NCBI GenBank assembly: GCA_964478075.1
Contig: CAYZGO010000020.1
Span: forward strand, 1-64,000
Source: DAOUEX01 sp034430235
Lineage (GTDB): Bacteria > Chloroflexota > Anaerolineae > UBA2200
Direction: 5' to 3'
Length of the DNA stretch: 64,000 bases
The first letter of the stretch is position 1. Every line of letters begins with the position of its first letter. Of this stretch, positions 18,600-27,804 are shown piece after piece. A program made the position numbers and the translations under genes. The notes beneath the pieces are model-generated. The model was not told where the DNA came from, made no database searches, and worked only from the letters and a program-made list of their open reading frames with translations.

Positions 18600-19502
18600 C
18601 TATGCCTTGGCTACAGGCTTCTCTTTCCTCCTCCGTCGCCAAATGAGCCATACGATGCCAAATGGAATCAGCAGGATGATGGCTACAGGCAGGATGTAGA
18701 AAACTATCCAGATTGCGGCGTCGGCAATGAAGCGCAACGCGTGCAGAAGAGCCCGCAATGCCCCCGCCAGAGTTGCAGAGGGTTGCCAGGTACCAACAGC
18801 AATTGGCCGAGTAAGCACGTCGGGGATCAATTCAATCGTCACCGCAGCCATGGCTGATGTCCTCTCCAGATACTGCATACGGCCTTTGAGTTGTTCAATC
18901 TGGCCCCGTATGTTAGTCAGCTCGCGATGCACAGCAAGAACGTCCTCCGCCTTGCCTGTCTTCTCACGAACCGTTTTCAAAAGCTCTAACAGTTCCTGCT
19001 CGGTGGCCTCCAGGTTGCGCAAGCGTGCGCTGAGGTCAGTGTACTCCTCGGTCACATCCTGGCTGCTGCCGCTCTCACTCTCCACCCTGACAGCAAGAGC
19101 CTTAAGCTCGGTCAAGGCATCATCCAACGATTCCGCCGGAACGCGCACTGTAACCGAGCCTCGCATTTGTTCCTCGTCACGCCACATGCGCGTATCAGCC
19201 ACGTAACCGTCCAGTGCCTCAATGATGCTCTTGATCTGCGCCAGACTCTCCTCCGGGTCCTTGACCACTAGAGATAGTTGTGCTGTGCGCACAAGCATTC
19301 GCTCTTCGCTGGCCTTGACCAGGCCTTTGTCACCAGCAGGCGCTGGCGCCGGTAACAGTTCTTCTACTCCCTCCCGCCCAGCCCCAGTATAAGGGCTCTC
19401 TTTAACAACCTGCGGCACAGGAGCACCGCGAGCAGCACAAGCCGCAACAACAAGAGCGAATGACAATATGAGAGTCAACACTACGTACTTCTTGGTCACC
19501 AC
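18600..19502 (-). CDS. DUF4349 membrane lipoprotein
   Basis: This 300-residue protein has a signal peptide with lipobox (VVAAC). Its DUF4349 domain begins RMLVRTAQLSLVVKDPEESL and contains a long coiled coil (YTDLSARLRNLEATEQELLE through IEQLKGRMQYLE). A C-terminal membrane helix (~265-290) with a basic tail (WRRRRKEKPVAKA) follows. The function of DUF4349 is not established; members are envelope proteins. The open frame extends to 19556, but I place the start at GTG 19502 because a perfect AGGAGG stands 6 nt before it. Confidence 0.85.
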   Translation of the reverse strand: MVTKKYVVLTLILSFALVVAACAARGAPVPQVVKESPYTGAGREGVEELLPAPAPAGDKGLVKASEERMLVRTAQLSLVVKDPEESLAQIKSIIEALDGYVADTRMWRDEEQMRGSVTVRVPAESLDDALTELKALAVRVESESGSSQDVTEEYTDLSARLRNLEATEQELLELLKTVREKTGKAEDVLAVHRELTNIRGQIEQLKGRMQYLERTSAMAAVTIELIPDVLTRPIAVGTWQPSATLAGALRALLHALRFIADAAIWIVFYILPVAIILLIPFGIVWLIWRRRRKEKPVAKA

Positions 19503-19593
19503 GGTAATCCTCCTAGCTTGCATTAGAATATTCGGTTCACTATCAGGACGTAACACGCTGACACAATGTTCCGCGCTATTAGGCAGGTCTTAC

Positions 19594-20322
19594 TCACCAG
19601 CCATCGGACAGACGCGTCGCCAGACGCTGCGGCAGACCCAGAGAAACCATCAGGCGCTGCGTCTCTTCGACCGGGTATTCCACGCGCCTGTATTCGATGG
19701 TGTTCTCTTCCATGTCCAGAATGACGTAGCTGGCACGAGGGTCGCCATCGCGCGGCTGTCCCACTCCACCTGGATTGATAAGCAACCGTTCTTCATCAAT
19801 GGGCACAGACTCGGTCAATGGCAGCACAAAGCCGTCACATGTGCTAAACGAACCAGTGAAACAGTAGATGCCTGGCACGTGTGTGTGACCGAACAGGCAG
19901 AACGCGGTGTCGAAATAGGCAAAATTGGCCGCTGCCACAGAAGAGTCTGTGATGTACTCCCAAATAGGATAACGAGGACTGCCATGAACGATGGTAAAGT
20001 TATCCTCGATGAGTGTCTCGGGCAGGCTTTCTATAAATTCCCTGTTGCTCGGCGTAAGCTGCTTCCTGGTCCAAAGGCAAGCGCGCAATGCATCCGGATT
20101 GAATGCGGCAATGTCCAACTTATCAATTGCGGCCCAGTCATGGTTCCCCGCAACACAGATGTGAGGCAACGCTTTCAGCCTCTCAATGCACTCGTTAGGC
20201 TGTGGCCCATAGCCAATGACATCGCCCAGGCACCAGATCATATCAAATTGACCCGCGTCGGCAAGAACGGCTTCAAAAGCGGCAAGATTACTGTGGATGT
20301 CAGACAGGACCAGATGACGCAC
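19594..20322 (-). CDS. Calcineurin-like metallophosphoesterase (YfcE/MJ0936-like)
   Basis: This 242-residue phosphoesterase carries the dinuclear-metal motifs in order: LSDIHSN, GDVIGYGP, GNHDW, VHGSPRYP and GHTHVPG. Members hydrolyse phosphodiesters; the substrate is unknown. The frame is open to 20517, but a GAGAGGAAGA site before GTG 20322 gives the standard N-terminus VRHLVLSDIHSN. The longer reading would run through a palindromic repeat at 20352-20398, which argues against it. Confidence 0.88.
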   Translation of the reverse strand: MRHLVLSDIHSNLAAFEAVLADAGQFDMIWCLGDVIGYGPQPNECIERLKALPHICVAGNHDWAAIDKLDIAAFNPDALRACLWTRKQLTPSNREFIESLPETLIEDNFTIVHGSPRYPIWEYITDSSVAAANFAYFDTAFCLFGHTHVPGIYCFTGSFSTCDGFVLPLTESVPIDEERLLINPGGVGQPRDGDPRASYVILDMEENTIEYRRVEYPVEETQRLMVSLGLPQRLATRLSDGW

Positions 20323-20351
20323 ACTCTTCCTCTCTACTGCTTCGTGCACCA

Positions 20352-20398
20352 ACCGTTCGTCCTCGCGTAGCATCTTCGTCGCTCGCGACGAACGGCGC
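20352..20398. repeat. Palindromic repeat, related to the element at 60351
   Basis: The left arm ACCGTTCGTCCTCGCG (20352-20367) is complementary to the right arm CGCGACGAACGGCG (20384-20397) apart from two extra bases. The same outer words (ACCGxTCGTCCTC and GACGAACGGCGC) form the core of the element at 60351-60400, so it is a dispersed family. Confidence 0.6.
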
Positions 20399-20575
20399 TT
20401 GACGGGATTGCTAAACCTCGCTGGTCGGATTATCGTAAGAAAGGGGGTGCTTGAGTTTACCGCTTGACGCAGTACCCTGTAAAACAGCGCGCTCAACGAT
20501 TGAACTAATGTTACCACAGATTGGTTGTCTTACACAAGTGAGAGTCGGAGACTGTGAGAAATACTGTGTTGAAAG

Positions 20576-20581
20576 TATAAT
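20576..20581 (+). promoter_or_regulatory. -10 box of the alpha/beta hydrolase gene
   Basis: A perfect TATAAT lies 7 nt from the GTG start, so transcription would begin at the start codon. No clear -35 is seen. Confidence 0.45.
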
Positions 20582-20587
20582 GGGGGT

Positions 20588-21466
20588 GTGTTGATAGGCA
20601 GCATAGCATTGCCAGGTGTGATAATCGTTCTCGTCGTGGCTACAAGCTTGACTGTCATATACGCCGTAAACCATCTTATCTACCCGAAGCGTAGCCTTGT
20701 TGGCGGTAGGCCCTCCGATTATGGCCTACCCTACGAGAAGGTCTCCTTCCAGAGTGCGGATGGAACCACTCTGCGGGGCTGGTTTGTGCAAGCCACAGAT
20801 TCTCGCGGCAGCGTGATTTTCTGCCACGGCTACGCAGGCAGCAAAGCGCCCGATCTGCAATACGTGCCCTGGTTTCGCGCACGCGGATACAACGTCTTGC
20901 TCTTTGACTTTCGCGCACATGGCGAAAGCAGTGGTGACAGAAGCTCACTGGTCTACTATGAACGCGAAGATCTGCTGGCTGCCATAGCCTGCCTGCAGCA
21001 GCACGGCATCAATCAAATAGGACTGATGGGTTTCTCCATGGGAGCTGCGGTCGCTATCGCCACTGCAGCTGTAAGTGAGGCTGTGCGTGCCGTCATCGCC
21101 GACAGTGGATTCGCTGAGTTGAGAACCATCGTGAGCAACGGCATGCGGAAGCGAGGGATTCCACCGCTGATAGCTTTGGGCCTGACCACCTTGGTGGTCT
21201 GGGCAGCCGGCCATCGCCTGGGCTGCCGCCTGACGGACAGCGACCCACTGCGCTGGGTCGGTCGCCTCGCTCCTCGGCCATTGTTGCTCATCCATGGCGA
21301 GCAAGACTGCGATGTTCCCGTAACCGAAGCACATCGTCTGTACGAGGCAGCTGGCGAGCCCAAGGAGTTATGGGTTGTGGCCGGAGCCGGTCACCGCCGT
21401 GTAGACCAAATCTGCGCGGACGAGTACATGTCCAGGGTACTGGCATTCTTCGACAACTGGCTCTAG
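20588..21466 (+). CDS. Alpha/beta hydrolase, membrane-anchored
   Basis: This 292-residue protein has an N-terminal membrane helix (LPGVIIVLVVATSLTVIYAV) followed by an alpha/beta-hydrolase fold. It shows the oxyanion region IFCHGYAGSK, the nucleophile elbow GFSMGAA (Ser), a late Asp in HGEQDCDVP and the catalytic His in GAGHRRVD. It belongs to the YqkD/Bem46-like esterases of unknown substrate. The start is GTG 20588, 7 nt after a TATAAT box. Confidence 0.87.
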   Translation: MLIGSIALPGVIIVLVVATSLTVIYAVNHLIYPKRSLVGGRPSDYGLPYEKVSFQSADGTTLRGWFVQATDSRGSVIFCHGYAGSKAPDLQYVPWFRARGYNVLLFDFRAHGESSGDRSSLVYYEREDLLAAIACLQQHGINQIGLMGFSMGAAVAIATAAVSEAVRAVIADSGFAELRTIVSNGMRKRGIPPLIALGLTTLVVWAAGHRLGCRLTDSDPLRWVGRLAPRPLLLIHGEQDCDVPVTEAHRLYEAAGEPKELWVVAGAGHRRVDQICADEYMSRVLAFFDNWL

Positions 21467-21479
21467 ATAGAGGGGATGT

Positions 21480-21918
21480 GTCATTGCGTTCAATCTCGTT
21501 GAGTTCTTTTGATAATATTCTGATTCAGTACTTTTCATCTTAGTATATAATAATAGTAGTAGTAGGCCCTGTGGAAAGCGGGGAGACAAATGCAATCGAG
21601 AGCATCGCTCTCGGCAGGCTACAACACCTAGTGCCGCTCGGGGCTGTTTCTCCTAGGAATGGGCAGAGGGTGATCTTCGTTCCGCGTACGCTGTATACAG
21701 GCATTGTGGATAAACAAGGGATACAGCGTGGTAGAAGAGCAACATATCAATCTGGCAGGCCGGATACTAGGACTTGAGAAGCGTAGCCGACGAGAGCCTA
21801 TGGCTAGGGGATAGAGGCACCTGGGGAGCAACCTGGCAGGCGCCGGAGAGGGATTTGGGGGCCGAGTTATCCCCAATTAACCGTAGTTATCCACAGTTAT
21901 TGGGCACTTATCCACAGA
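21480..21918. other. oriC: Probable chromosomal replication origin (oriC)
   Basis: The region after the dnaA stop holds two perfect DnaA boxes TTATCCACA (21887-21895, 21908-21916), one near-perfect TTATCCCCA (21867-21875) and one perfect box in the opposite direction (TGTGGATAA, 21705-21713). The last sits in the loop of an inverted repeat CGCTGTAT/ATACAGCG (21689-21696, 21721-21728). An AT-rich stretch at about 21500-21560 (GATAATATTCTG, TATATAATAATAG) could be the unwinding element. No gene is seen here. Confidence 0.75.
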
Positions 21919-23322
21919 TCATAGTCGAATTCGAGGCTGATGGCCTGAACGAACGCGGACGCGTTCCTTGTACAGTTGCTCCTTAATAGCGAGCACGTCA
22001 CGCCGCAGTTGGTCGTTCTCTTCTATCCCGGCCGCGATTTTGTTACAACCGTATAGCACGGTCGTGTGATCGCGTCCTCCAAGGATCTCACCGATCTGTG
22101 GCAATGAGTGATGCAGCTCTTCTCTCAACAGGTACATTGCTACCTGGCGAGCAAGGGCAACCTCGTGACGACGTTGTCGGCTCTTCAGCACAGGCACTTC
22201 CAGACCATAGTGCTCGCACACAACCTCGATGATCTGTTCAATAGTGACAGAGTCAGAACGAGTCAGGATGCGCTCCAGTGCTAAAGCTGCCATATCCACT
22301 GTGAGTTCGGCATTCGTCAAACGAGTGAGCGCGACAACTCGGTTCAGTGCCCCCTCCAGTTCGCGAATGTTGCTTTGGATCTTCCCAGCGATGAAATCAA
22401 TGACCTCGGACGGGACTGCTAGAGGCTGCAATTCGGCTTTGGAGCGAAGGATAGCGATGCGCGTTTCCAGATCCGGAGGTTGTATGTCGGCGATGAGACC
22501 CCACTCGAACCGAGAGCTGAGACGCTCCTCCAGCGTGCTGATTGCTCGCGGCGGTCGGTCGCTGGACATCACAATCTGCTTGCTCGCTTCATGGAGCGTA
22601 TTGAAAGTATGAAAGAATTCTTCCTGTGTGCTTTCTTTGCCGCCAATGAACTGAATATCATCAATCAGCAGAACGTCTATGTTGTTTCGATATTTGGTGC
22701 GAAATTCTTGTGTGCTCTGTCTGCGAATCGAGTTGATTAACTCGTTAGTGAAAGTCTCCGAAGAAACGTACAACACGTGAGGTGTACGAGTGAGCGCCAT
22801 ATTGCCAATGGCCTGCAGCAGGTGGGTCTTGCCCAGTCCTACACCTCCGTAGACAAACAGAGGATTGTAAGCCTTGCCAGGGTTTTCGGCTACCGCTCTT
22901 GCAGCCGCATTTGCCAGGCGATTGAAGTTGCCGACAATGAACGCCTCAAAAGTATACTTCGGGTTCAGGCCTGTATTGAAGGACGAGCGCTGCGTACGCC
23001 TTGCTTGTAGCAAGACCAGCGGTTCTTCAGCGACGTCGGTCAACAGCGCCTGTTCTTGCACGGCTTTACGATTGCGCTTTGGATGAACGATAAACTTGAC
23101 ATCTACAGTATGGCTTACAATACCTGTGAGGGTACGCTTGATTGTGGTTAGCAGGCGATTCTCGAGCCAGTCCTTGGCGTAGCCACTGTGGACTCCGATC
23201 AAGAAGGTGCCGTCCTCGTAGCTGATTACGTGAGTGTTCTTTACCCAGGTGTCAAATGTGGCCCTGGTCAGTTGCAGCTGCAATTCCCCAAGTGCTGCCT
23301 GCCACGCCTGCTTAGGATTCAT
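21919..23322 (-). CDS. dnaA: Chromosomal replication initiator protein DnaA
   Basis: This 467-residue AAA+ initiator binds DnaA boxes and opens oriC. It has domain I (MNPKQAWQAALGELQLQL), a short linker, Walker A GGVGLGKT (159-166), Walker B VLLIDDIQF, and the C-terminal helix-turn-helix with the DnaA signature (GGRDHTTVLYGC). The frame is open to 23532, but MNPKQAW at 23322 is the family start. dnaN, usually next door, is absent. Its stop codon is 2 nt from a perfect DnaA box. Confidence 0.97.
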   Translation of the reverse strand: MNPKQAWQAALGELQLQLTRATFDTWVKNTHVISYEDGTFLIGVHSGYAKDWLENRLLTTIKRTLTGIVSHTVDVKFIVHPKRNRKAVQEQALLTDVAEEPLVLLQARRTQRSSFNTGLNPKYTFEAFIVGNFNRLANAAARAVAENPGKAYNPLFVYGGVGLGKTHLLQAIGNMALTRTPHVLYVSSETFTNELINSIRRQSTQEFRTKYRNNIDVLLIDDIQFIGGKESTQEEFFHTFNTLHEASKQIVMSSDRPPRAISTLEERLSSRFEWGLIADIQPPDLETRIAILRSKAELQPLAVPSEVIDFIAGKIQSNIRELEGALNRVVALTRLTNAELTVDMAALALERILTRSDSVTIEQIIEVVCEHYGLEVPVLKSRQRRHEVALARQVAMYLLREELHHSLPQIGEILGGRDHTTVLYGCNKIAAGIEENDQLRRDVLAIKEQLYKERVRVRSGHQPRIRL

Positions 23323-23942
23323 ACCATCCCCCCACCAACAACGTGCAACGGTAACTAGAAGAAGTGATTCGAGGCGTCTGATTGCCAGTCTTGTTGTCGA
23401 GTGAGCGCCGGAGTGAAAACGGCACATTCCCTGTTTGTGCGAAAAAAGCCACGTGCCATTGCGATGGGCCGAAAGCGGGCGTGGGGACGCCGGGGCTCGG
23501 TCTTCTGAAGATTCGCCTATCGTCAGTGACAATAGAAATGAAGCCAGAGGAGGAACAGCTTGGCTGTGTTGGAGCGTCTATGTTGTAATGCAGTTGGAAT
23601 GGCAGCAATGCCCCCCCCGCTTCACCAACGCAACAGTATTCTACCCGAGAGGAGATTTTTGACAAGACGGGCAAATCGCTGTCGGCGTGTTCTGCTCTTC
23701 CGTGGCTAGTTCAACAGCACAATATGTAGTATCCCGATGTCGAGAATACCCTAGGAATAGGGTTCTCGGTGTTACTTATTGTGGCACAGATAGATACCTT
23801 AGTTTTAAGGATTCTTATCGTAAACACTAGAGGGTTTAGGCGGCTTCCAGCGGCCTGAGATTTGTTTGTGGCACGATGTGTGCTACAATCATGTTGCCGG
23901 TTCCAGATGTCGCTTCGTCATTCTTGTTCCACAAGGGCACCA
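23323..23942. other. 620-bp region upstream of dnaA, with an inverted repeat
   Basis: No gene is supported here. An imperfect inverted repeat (GAGAATACCCTA at 23742-23753 and TAGGGTTCTC at 23758-23767) could be an operator or a small hairpin. TTTGTT (23861-23866) and TACAAT (23884-23889), spaced by 17 bp, may be the promoter of the next gene. No DnaA boxes are evident on this side. Confidence 0.4.
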
Positions 23943-25883
23943 ATGCGCCGATTAGTACTTCCCATTGTTCTTCTACTCATACTGCTGACTGTGGTGTTGC
24001 TTTTCGTCTTATGCCCTCGTCAGGTCTATGGTACGGTCGCTGACGGACTCAACGGCGAGCTCATTACTGGCGCCGTCATCCTGGCTGGCGAGGATAGCGC
24101 TTGTTCTGATCAGACAGGGAGCTACAGCCTTGGCTGGATACGCGGGACCCTGACGCTGACTGTGCTGCTGGATGGCTACCTGCCTGCTGAAGCACAAGTC
24201 CCTAACGGCGAGTTCCCTGGTCAGCTAGTGCCCTTGCACATCGCCTTGACTCCCAACACTTTGTCGGGAACTGTGCGTGATGCTGAGACGGGAGCCCCAC
24301 TGCCAGGAAGCTTCATCACTGCTGGGCACCTACATGCCACTGCGGATGAGCAGGGGCATTACACCCTGCGTCGTGTGAAAACAGGGACGCCCTTGAGCGC
24401 ATCAATGCCGGGCTACGAAATGAGCAGCGTTGTCCTCAGTGGACAGGAGGTGCAGGACTTTGTACTTCGACCTACGGAGATCAGAGTCGTGGTCTTGGAC
24501 ATCTACTCCTGGCAGCCTGTTCCGGATTCGGTAGTAGTCTACGGTTCCACGCGTCTTACTACGGACGCGCGTGGCACGGTGATCATGAAACGTCTTCTCA
24601 CGGGCTCAGTGGTATCAGTCCAGGCTGTCGGTTATGCCGCGACAGAGCTGGTGTGGCATGGAGGCGACACGGTTTCTGTCGCTATACGTCCCAACACGCT
24701 CCGAGGTGTGGTCAGGGACAGCAGCAATGGCGAGCCCCTGAAGGGTGCTATTGCGACAGTAGCTTCTGCAGGAAGGGTGATTACTTCCTCTATCACGGGA
24801 GCAGATGGGAGCTACACTTTTGTGGATTTGCCCTCTCCGATCAACCTCGTGATTGCTGCTGTGGGCTATGACAGGTCCGAAATTGAAGTCGGGCCAATGA
24901 CCGAGGTGGACGTCTATCTCAAACAGTTCCAGGTCAGAGGCATCTACATGCCCTTTGGCATTCTCGCCAGTGAGAGAAGAGTGCACGAGCTGATTGACCT
25001 GGTGCACCGTACGGAGCTTAATGCTATTGTGGTGGATGTGAAAAATGACCGGGGTTGGCTGGCTTATCCCAGTGGGTCAGTCCTGGCTCAGGGGACTGGG
25101 GCATACAAGCCAGAGGTTATGGATATCGGTGAGTTTGTGTCGCTTTGCCGCGAGAAAGGCATCTACATCATTGCACGCCTGGTGGTTTTCAAGGACTCGA
25201 CGTTAGCCACTGCTTATCCAGAATGGGCTGTGCGCACAGAAAGCGGCGAACTGTGGAGGGACTCTGAGGGATCATCGTGGGGCGATCCCTTCCGCAAGGA
25301 AGTGCAGGATTACAACATCGCCATTGCCAAAGAGGTGGCCATGCTTGGCTTCGACGAATTGCAGTTTGACTACCTGCGCTTCCCGTCCGATGGCGCTGTT
25401 CTCGAGACCCGTTATGCGCAGGAGAGCACGCTGGAATCGCGCTGCAAGACCATGAACGAGTTCTGTGCGCGATTGCGCTGTGAACTGGAGCCCTACTCAG
25501 TCCTGTTGTCGGCAGACATCTTTGGATTAACCGTCTGGGTCTCGCCAGAGGAGGACATGGGCATTGGGCAGCGAGTCATTGACATCGCACCCTACATGGA
25601 CTACATTTCTCCCATGCTCTATCCTGCGACGTTTGAGCCTGGAAATCTGGGATACGACCAGCCTGGGTTGTATCCTTATCAGGTTGTCTATCGCAGTTGC
25701 GTTGAATTGACCAGGCGTACCAAGACGAAAGTGCGTCCCTGGCTGCAGCACTACTGGTACGATGTCGAACAAATGCGTCTGCAGAGGAAGGCAGTAATGG
25801 ATGCCAGGACTTGCGGATGGATGTTCTGGAACGCTGCGGGCAGGTACGACGAACAAGTGTTTGATCCTGCAGAAGAGCCTTGA
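23943..25883 (+). CDS. Membrane-anchored DUF4015 glycoside-hydrolase-like protein with carboxypeptidase-regulatory repeats
   Basis: This protein (646 residues from ATG 23943) has an N-terminal membrane helix (LVLPIVLLLILLTVVLLFVL). About four beta-sandwich carboxypeptidase-regulatory-like repeats follow (VYGTVADGLNGELITGAVI; LSGTVRDAETGAPLPGS; LRGVVRDSSNGEPLKGA), each with a DxxGxY-type turn. The C-terminal half (~350-646) is a DUF4015 TIM-barrel domain (IVVDVKNDRGWLAYPS, ELQFDYLRFPSDG, YISPMLYPATF), related to glycoside hydrolases. It probably acts on an extracellular polysaccharide. Upstream in-frame ATGs at 23862 and 23907 exist and no clear ribosome site decides among them. Confidence 0.8.
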   Translation: MRRLVLPIVLLLILLTVVLLFVLCPRQVYGTVADGLNGELITGAVILAGEDSACSDQTGSYSLGWIRGTLTLTVLLDGYLPAEAQVPNGEFPGQLVPLHIALTPNTLSGTVRDAETGAPLPGSFITAGHLHATADEQGHYTLRRVKTGTPLSASMPGYEMSSVVLSGQEVQDFVLRPTEIRVVVLDIYSWQPVPDSVVVYGSTRLTTDARGTVIMKRLLTGSVVSVQAVGYAATELVWHGGDTVSVAIRPNTLRGVVRDSSNGEPLKGAIATVASAGRVITSSITGADGSYTFVDLPSPINLVIAAVGYDRSEIEVGPMTEVDVYLKQFQVRGIYMPFGILASERRVHELIDLVHRTELNAIVVDVKNDRGWLAYPSGSVLAQGTGAYKPEVMDIGEFVSLCREKGIYIIARLVVFKDSTLATAYPEWAVRTESGELWRDSEGSSWGDPFRKEVQDYNIAIAKEVAMLGFDELQFDYLRFPSDGAVLETRYAQESTLESRCKTMNEFCARLRCELEPYSVLLSADIFGLTVWVSPEEDMGIGQRVIDIAPYMDYISPMLYPATFEPGNLGYDQPGLYPYQVVYRSCVELTRRTKTKVRPWLQHYWYDVEQMRLQRKAVMDARTCGWMFWNAAGRYDEQVFDPAEEP

Positions 25884-25900
25884 GTAGGTCTAGCACAAGT

Positions 25901-27142
25901 CTACGACACGTGCGTCATGACCTCGCGCAAAGCATCCATAGTGGGTTCTATGATGTGCGGTTTGCCAGCAGCCTGGATGGCGCTTTGCACATCCTTGAGC
26001 CCATTGCCGGTGACTAGCACGACGACGTGTTCATCTGGATTTACTCGCCCTTGTTCGAGGGACTTGCGGAGGCCGGCGAATCCGGTCACTCCCGCTGGTT
26101 CACCAAAGACGCCAGCGCTTCGTGCCAGTATACGCATGGCCTCGAGTATCTCCTCATCGCTTACGGCGACAAATTGACCTCCCGACTGACGGACTGCGCG
26201 CAGCGCCTTGATGGCATCACGAGGCACACCCACGGATATGCTGTCGGCGATTGTATGTGGCACTATGGGCGTGATTGCCTCTGTCCCCTCTTGCCAGGCC
26301 TTGACCAGCACTGCGGAACCTTCAGCTTGTACCCCGATGAGTTGCGGCAGGCGGCTGATGAAACCCAAAGCGTGGAGGTCCTTCAGCCCCTTCCACAATC
26401 CCCCGATGATGCAGCCATCACCCACGGCGACAAAGATCTTGTCTGGAGGGTTCCACTCCAGTTGCTCGCAGATTTCGAAAGCCGCTGTCTTCTTGCCCTC
26501 GGATAGATAGGGGTTATAGGCTGTGTTCCGACTGTACCATCCGTATTCTGCAGATGCTTCCAGGCATAGGTCAAAGGCCTGATCATAGGTGCCGCGCACC
26601 ATGACCACGTTCGCTCCGAAGACGAGTAGTTGTGCTACTTTGGCCTGCGGAGCCCGCTCGGGGACGAAGATGTAGGTGGTCAGCCCCACGCTCGCTGCCA
26701 GGCCGGCCAGGGATGAGGCAGCGTTGCCGGTGGAGGCGGCGGTGATGATATCCTTTCCCAGTTCTCTCGCTTTGACAATTCCAACAGCGCTGGCGCGATC
26801 CTTGAACGAAGCGGTGGGATTGCGTCCGTCATCTTTGATATAGAGGTGCGCCAGACCCATCTGCGCTCCTAATCGCAGCGCATGGTACAGCGGGGTCCAG
26901 CCCACCTGCAAGGGGGGAATGAACTGCCGATTTGTGATGGGCAACAAGTCGGCATAGCGCCAGATGGAGTAGTCACGGCTCTCTGCTAGTTTGGCTTTAG
27001 ATATGTGACGTCTGATGAACTCATAGTCGTAGATGACGTCGAGGATGCCCTCATTGCCGTGCCTTGGGCAAACGTAGTCTACCTCGTCAATACCATATTC
27101 TGCCCCACAGAGCATGCACTTGAATCCTATGACGTGTTTCAA
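25901..27142 (-). CDS. thrC: Threonine synthase
   Basis: This 413-residue PLP enzyme converts O-phosphohomoserine to threonine. It opens with a zinc-ribbon-like segment (CMLCGAEYG, VDYVCPRHG) as in the longer thrC type. The PLP-binding lysine is in NPTASFKDRASAVG, and the glycine-rich phosphate loop is AASTGNAASSLAGLAA. An upstream ATG at 27199 exists, but AAGGAGG 7 nt before a TTG at 27142 gives the start (M)KHVIGFKCMLCG. It is convergent with the DUF4015 gene, 17 bp apart. Other threonine pathway genes are not in the window. Confidence 0.93.
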   Translation of the reverse strand: MKHVIGFKCMLCGAEYGIDEVDYVCPRHGNEGILDVIYDYEFIRRHISKAKLAESRDYSIWRYADLLPITNRQFIPPLQVGWTPLYHALRLGAQMGLAHLYIKDDGRNPTASFKDRASAVGIVKARELGKDIITAASTGNAASSLAGLAASVGLTTYIFVPERAPQAKVAQLLVFGANVVMVRGTYDQAFDLCLEASAEYGWYSRNTAYNPYLSEGKKTAAFEICEQLEWNPPDKIFVAVGDGCIIGGLWKGLKDLHALGFISRLPQLIGVQAEGSAVLVKAWQEGTEAITPIVPHTIADSISVGVPRDAIKALRAVRQSGGQFVAVSDEEILEAMRILARSAGVFGEPAGVTGFAGLRKSLEQGRVNPDEHVVVLVTGNGLKDVQSAIQAAGKPHIIEPTMDALREVMTHVS

Positions 27143-27310
27143 AGTTTTGCCTCCTTCCGAGCCAATTATAGAGGCTGCGCGTGCTATGTCAAAAGACACG
27201 CTTCGAGTGGATGCACGACAGATTTTGGGCCAAAAGCGGTTTGCGTCTGGTCAAGTATCGGAGCCAGGGTCAAAGCTCTGTACACAAATCCAGCTCAATC
27301 CCAAGCTACT

Positions 27311-27350
27311 GGCATAGGCTCTAAGCGGACGGCAGTCCGCGTCCTATGCC
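27311..27350. repeat. Two-tier hairpin in the thrC upstream region
   Basis: GGCATAGG and GCGGAC on the left pair with GTCCGC and CCTATGCC on the right, with a 4-nt loop (GGCA) and an asymmetric internal bulge. It has no T-tract. It lies in the ~660-bp gap between thrC and the next large gene and may be a dispersed palindrome. Confidence 0.55.
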
Positions 27351-27533
27351 AGGCACGCGGCTGACGAAGCGCACTGACTAGACACGGGGGCTATCGCATC
27401 TTTGACGCCGCCACGAAGGTGCTCAGGCTATTCTCTTCCTGTGGACTGAGTTGCCTGGGCGGTGGTCGAACGAGCAATGGGAGTTCATCTACCAAGAACT
27501 TGGCCAAATCTGAAAGACCCCGCTCAGCCGCAT

Positions 27534-27562
27534 TTGCCAAAAGACATCTCTTGTGATAGAAT
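27534..27562 (+). promoter_or_regulatory. Sigma-A-type promoter of a small transcription unit
   Basis: TTGCCA (27534-27539) and TAGAAT (27557-27562) are spaced by 17 bp, with the -10 preceded by TGTGA. The same extended word TGTGATAGAATG occurs in the rex promoter. Confidence 0.6.
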
Positions 27563-27591
27563 GCGCGCATTCCGAATACTGGAGGACAGCA

Positions 27592-27711
27592 GTGCCGGTT
27601 GTGGATGGTAGAACGGTTGGAGGTCGCTCCAATCGTCCTTGTGTCCATAGCAGCAACGAGCAGTCTGTATCGGCGACTGAATCGAGTCGCCTTCCCGAGA
27701 TTGTAGACTAG
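27592..27711 (+). CDS. Possible small protein of 39 residues (unknown)
   Basis: GTG 27592 follows GGAGGACAGCA and opens a 39-codon frame (starting PVVDGRTVGGRSNRP) ending at TAG 27711. It sits between a good promoter and a strong hairpin, so the unit is transcribed on paper. The protein matches nothing I know; the transcript could equally be a non-coding RNA of about 180 nt. Confidence 0.25.
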   Translation: MPVVDGRTVGGRSNRPCVHSSNEQSVSATESSRLPEIVD

Positions 27712-27716
27712 TACTA

Positions 27717-27749
27717 GGGCTAGGTGCTGTTTCGCGTGCATCCTAGCCC
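27717..27749 (+). terminator. Hairpin ending the small transcription unit
   Basis: GGGCTAGGTGC (27717-27727) pairs with GCATCCTAGCCC (27738-27749) with one bulged base and a 10-nt loop. The tail (CTCTGTTATG) is only weakly T-rich. Confidence 0.45.
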
Positions 27750-27804
27750 CTCTGTTATGTAAGGCACTGGCACGTCCAGTAACCCTTGGTCAGAAAGGAT
27801 CTAT

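Noticed and set aside
20323..20517. Longer N-terminus of the metallophosphoesterase
   Set aside because: It would be encoded partly by a dispersed palindromic repeat and lacks a ribosome site; the GTG start with GAGAGGAAGA fits the family.
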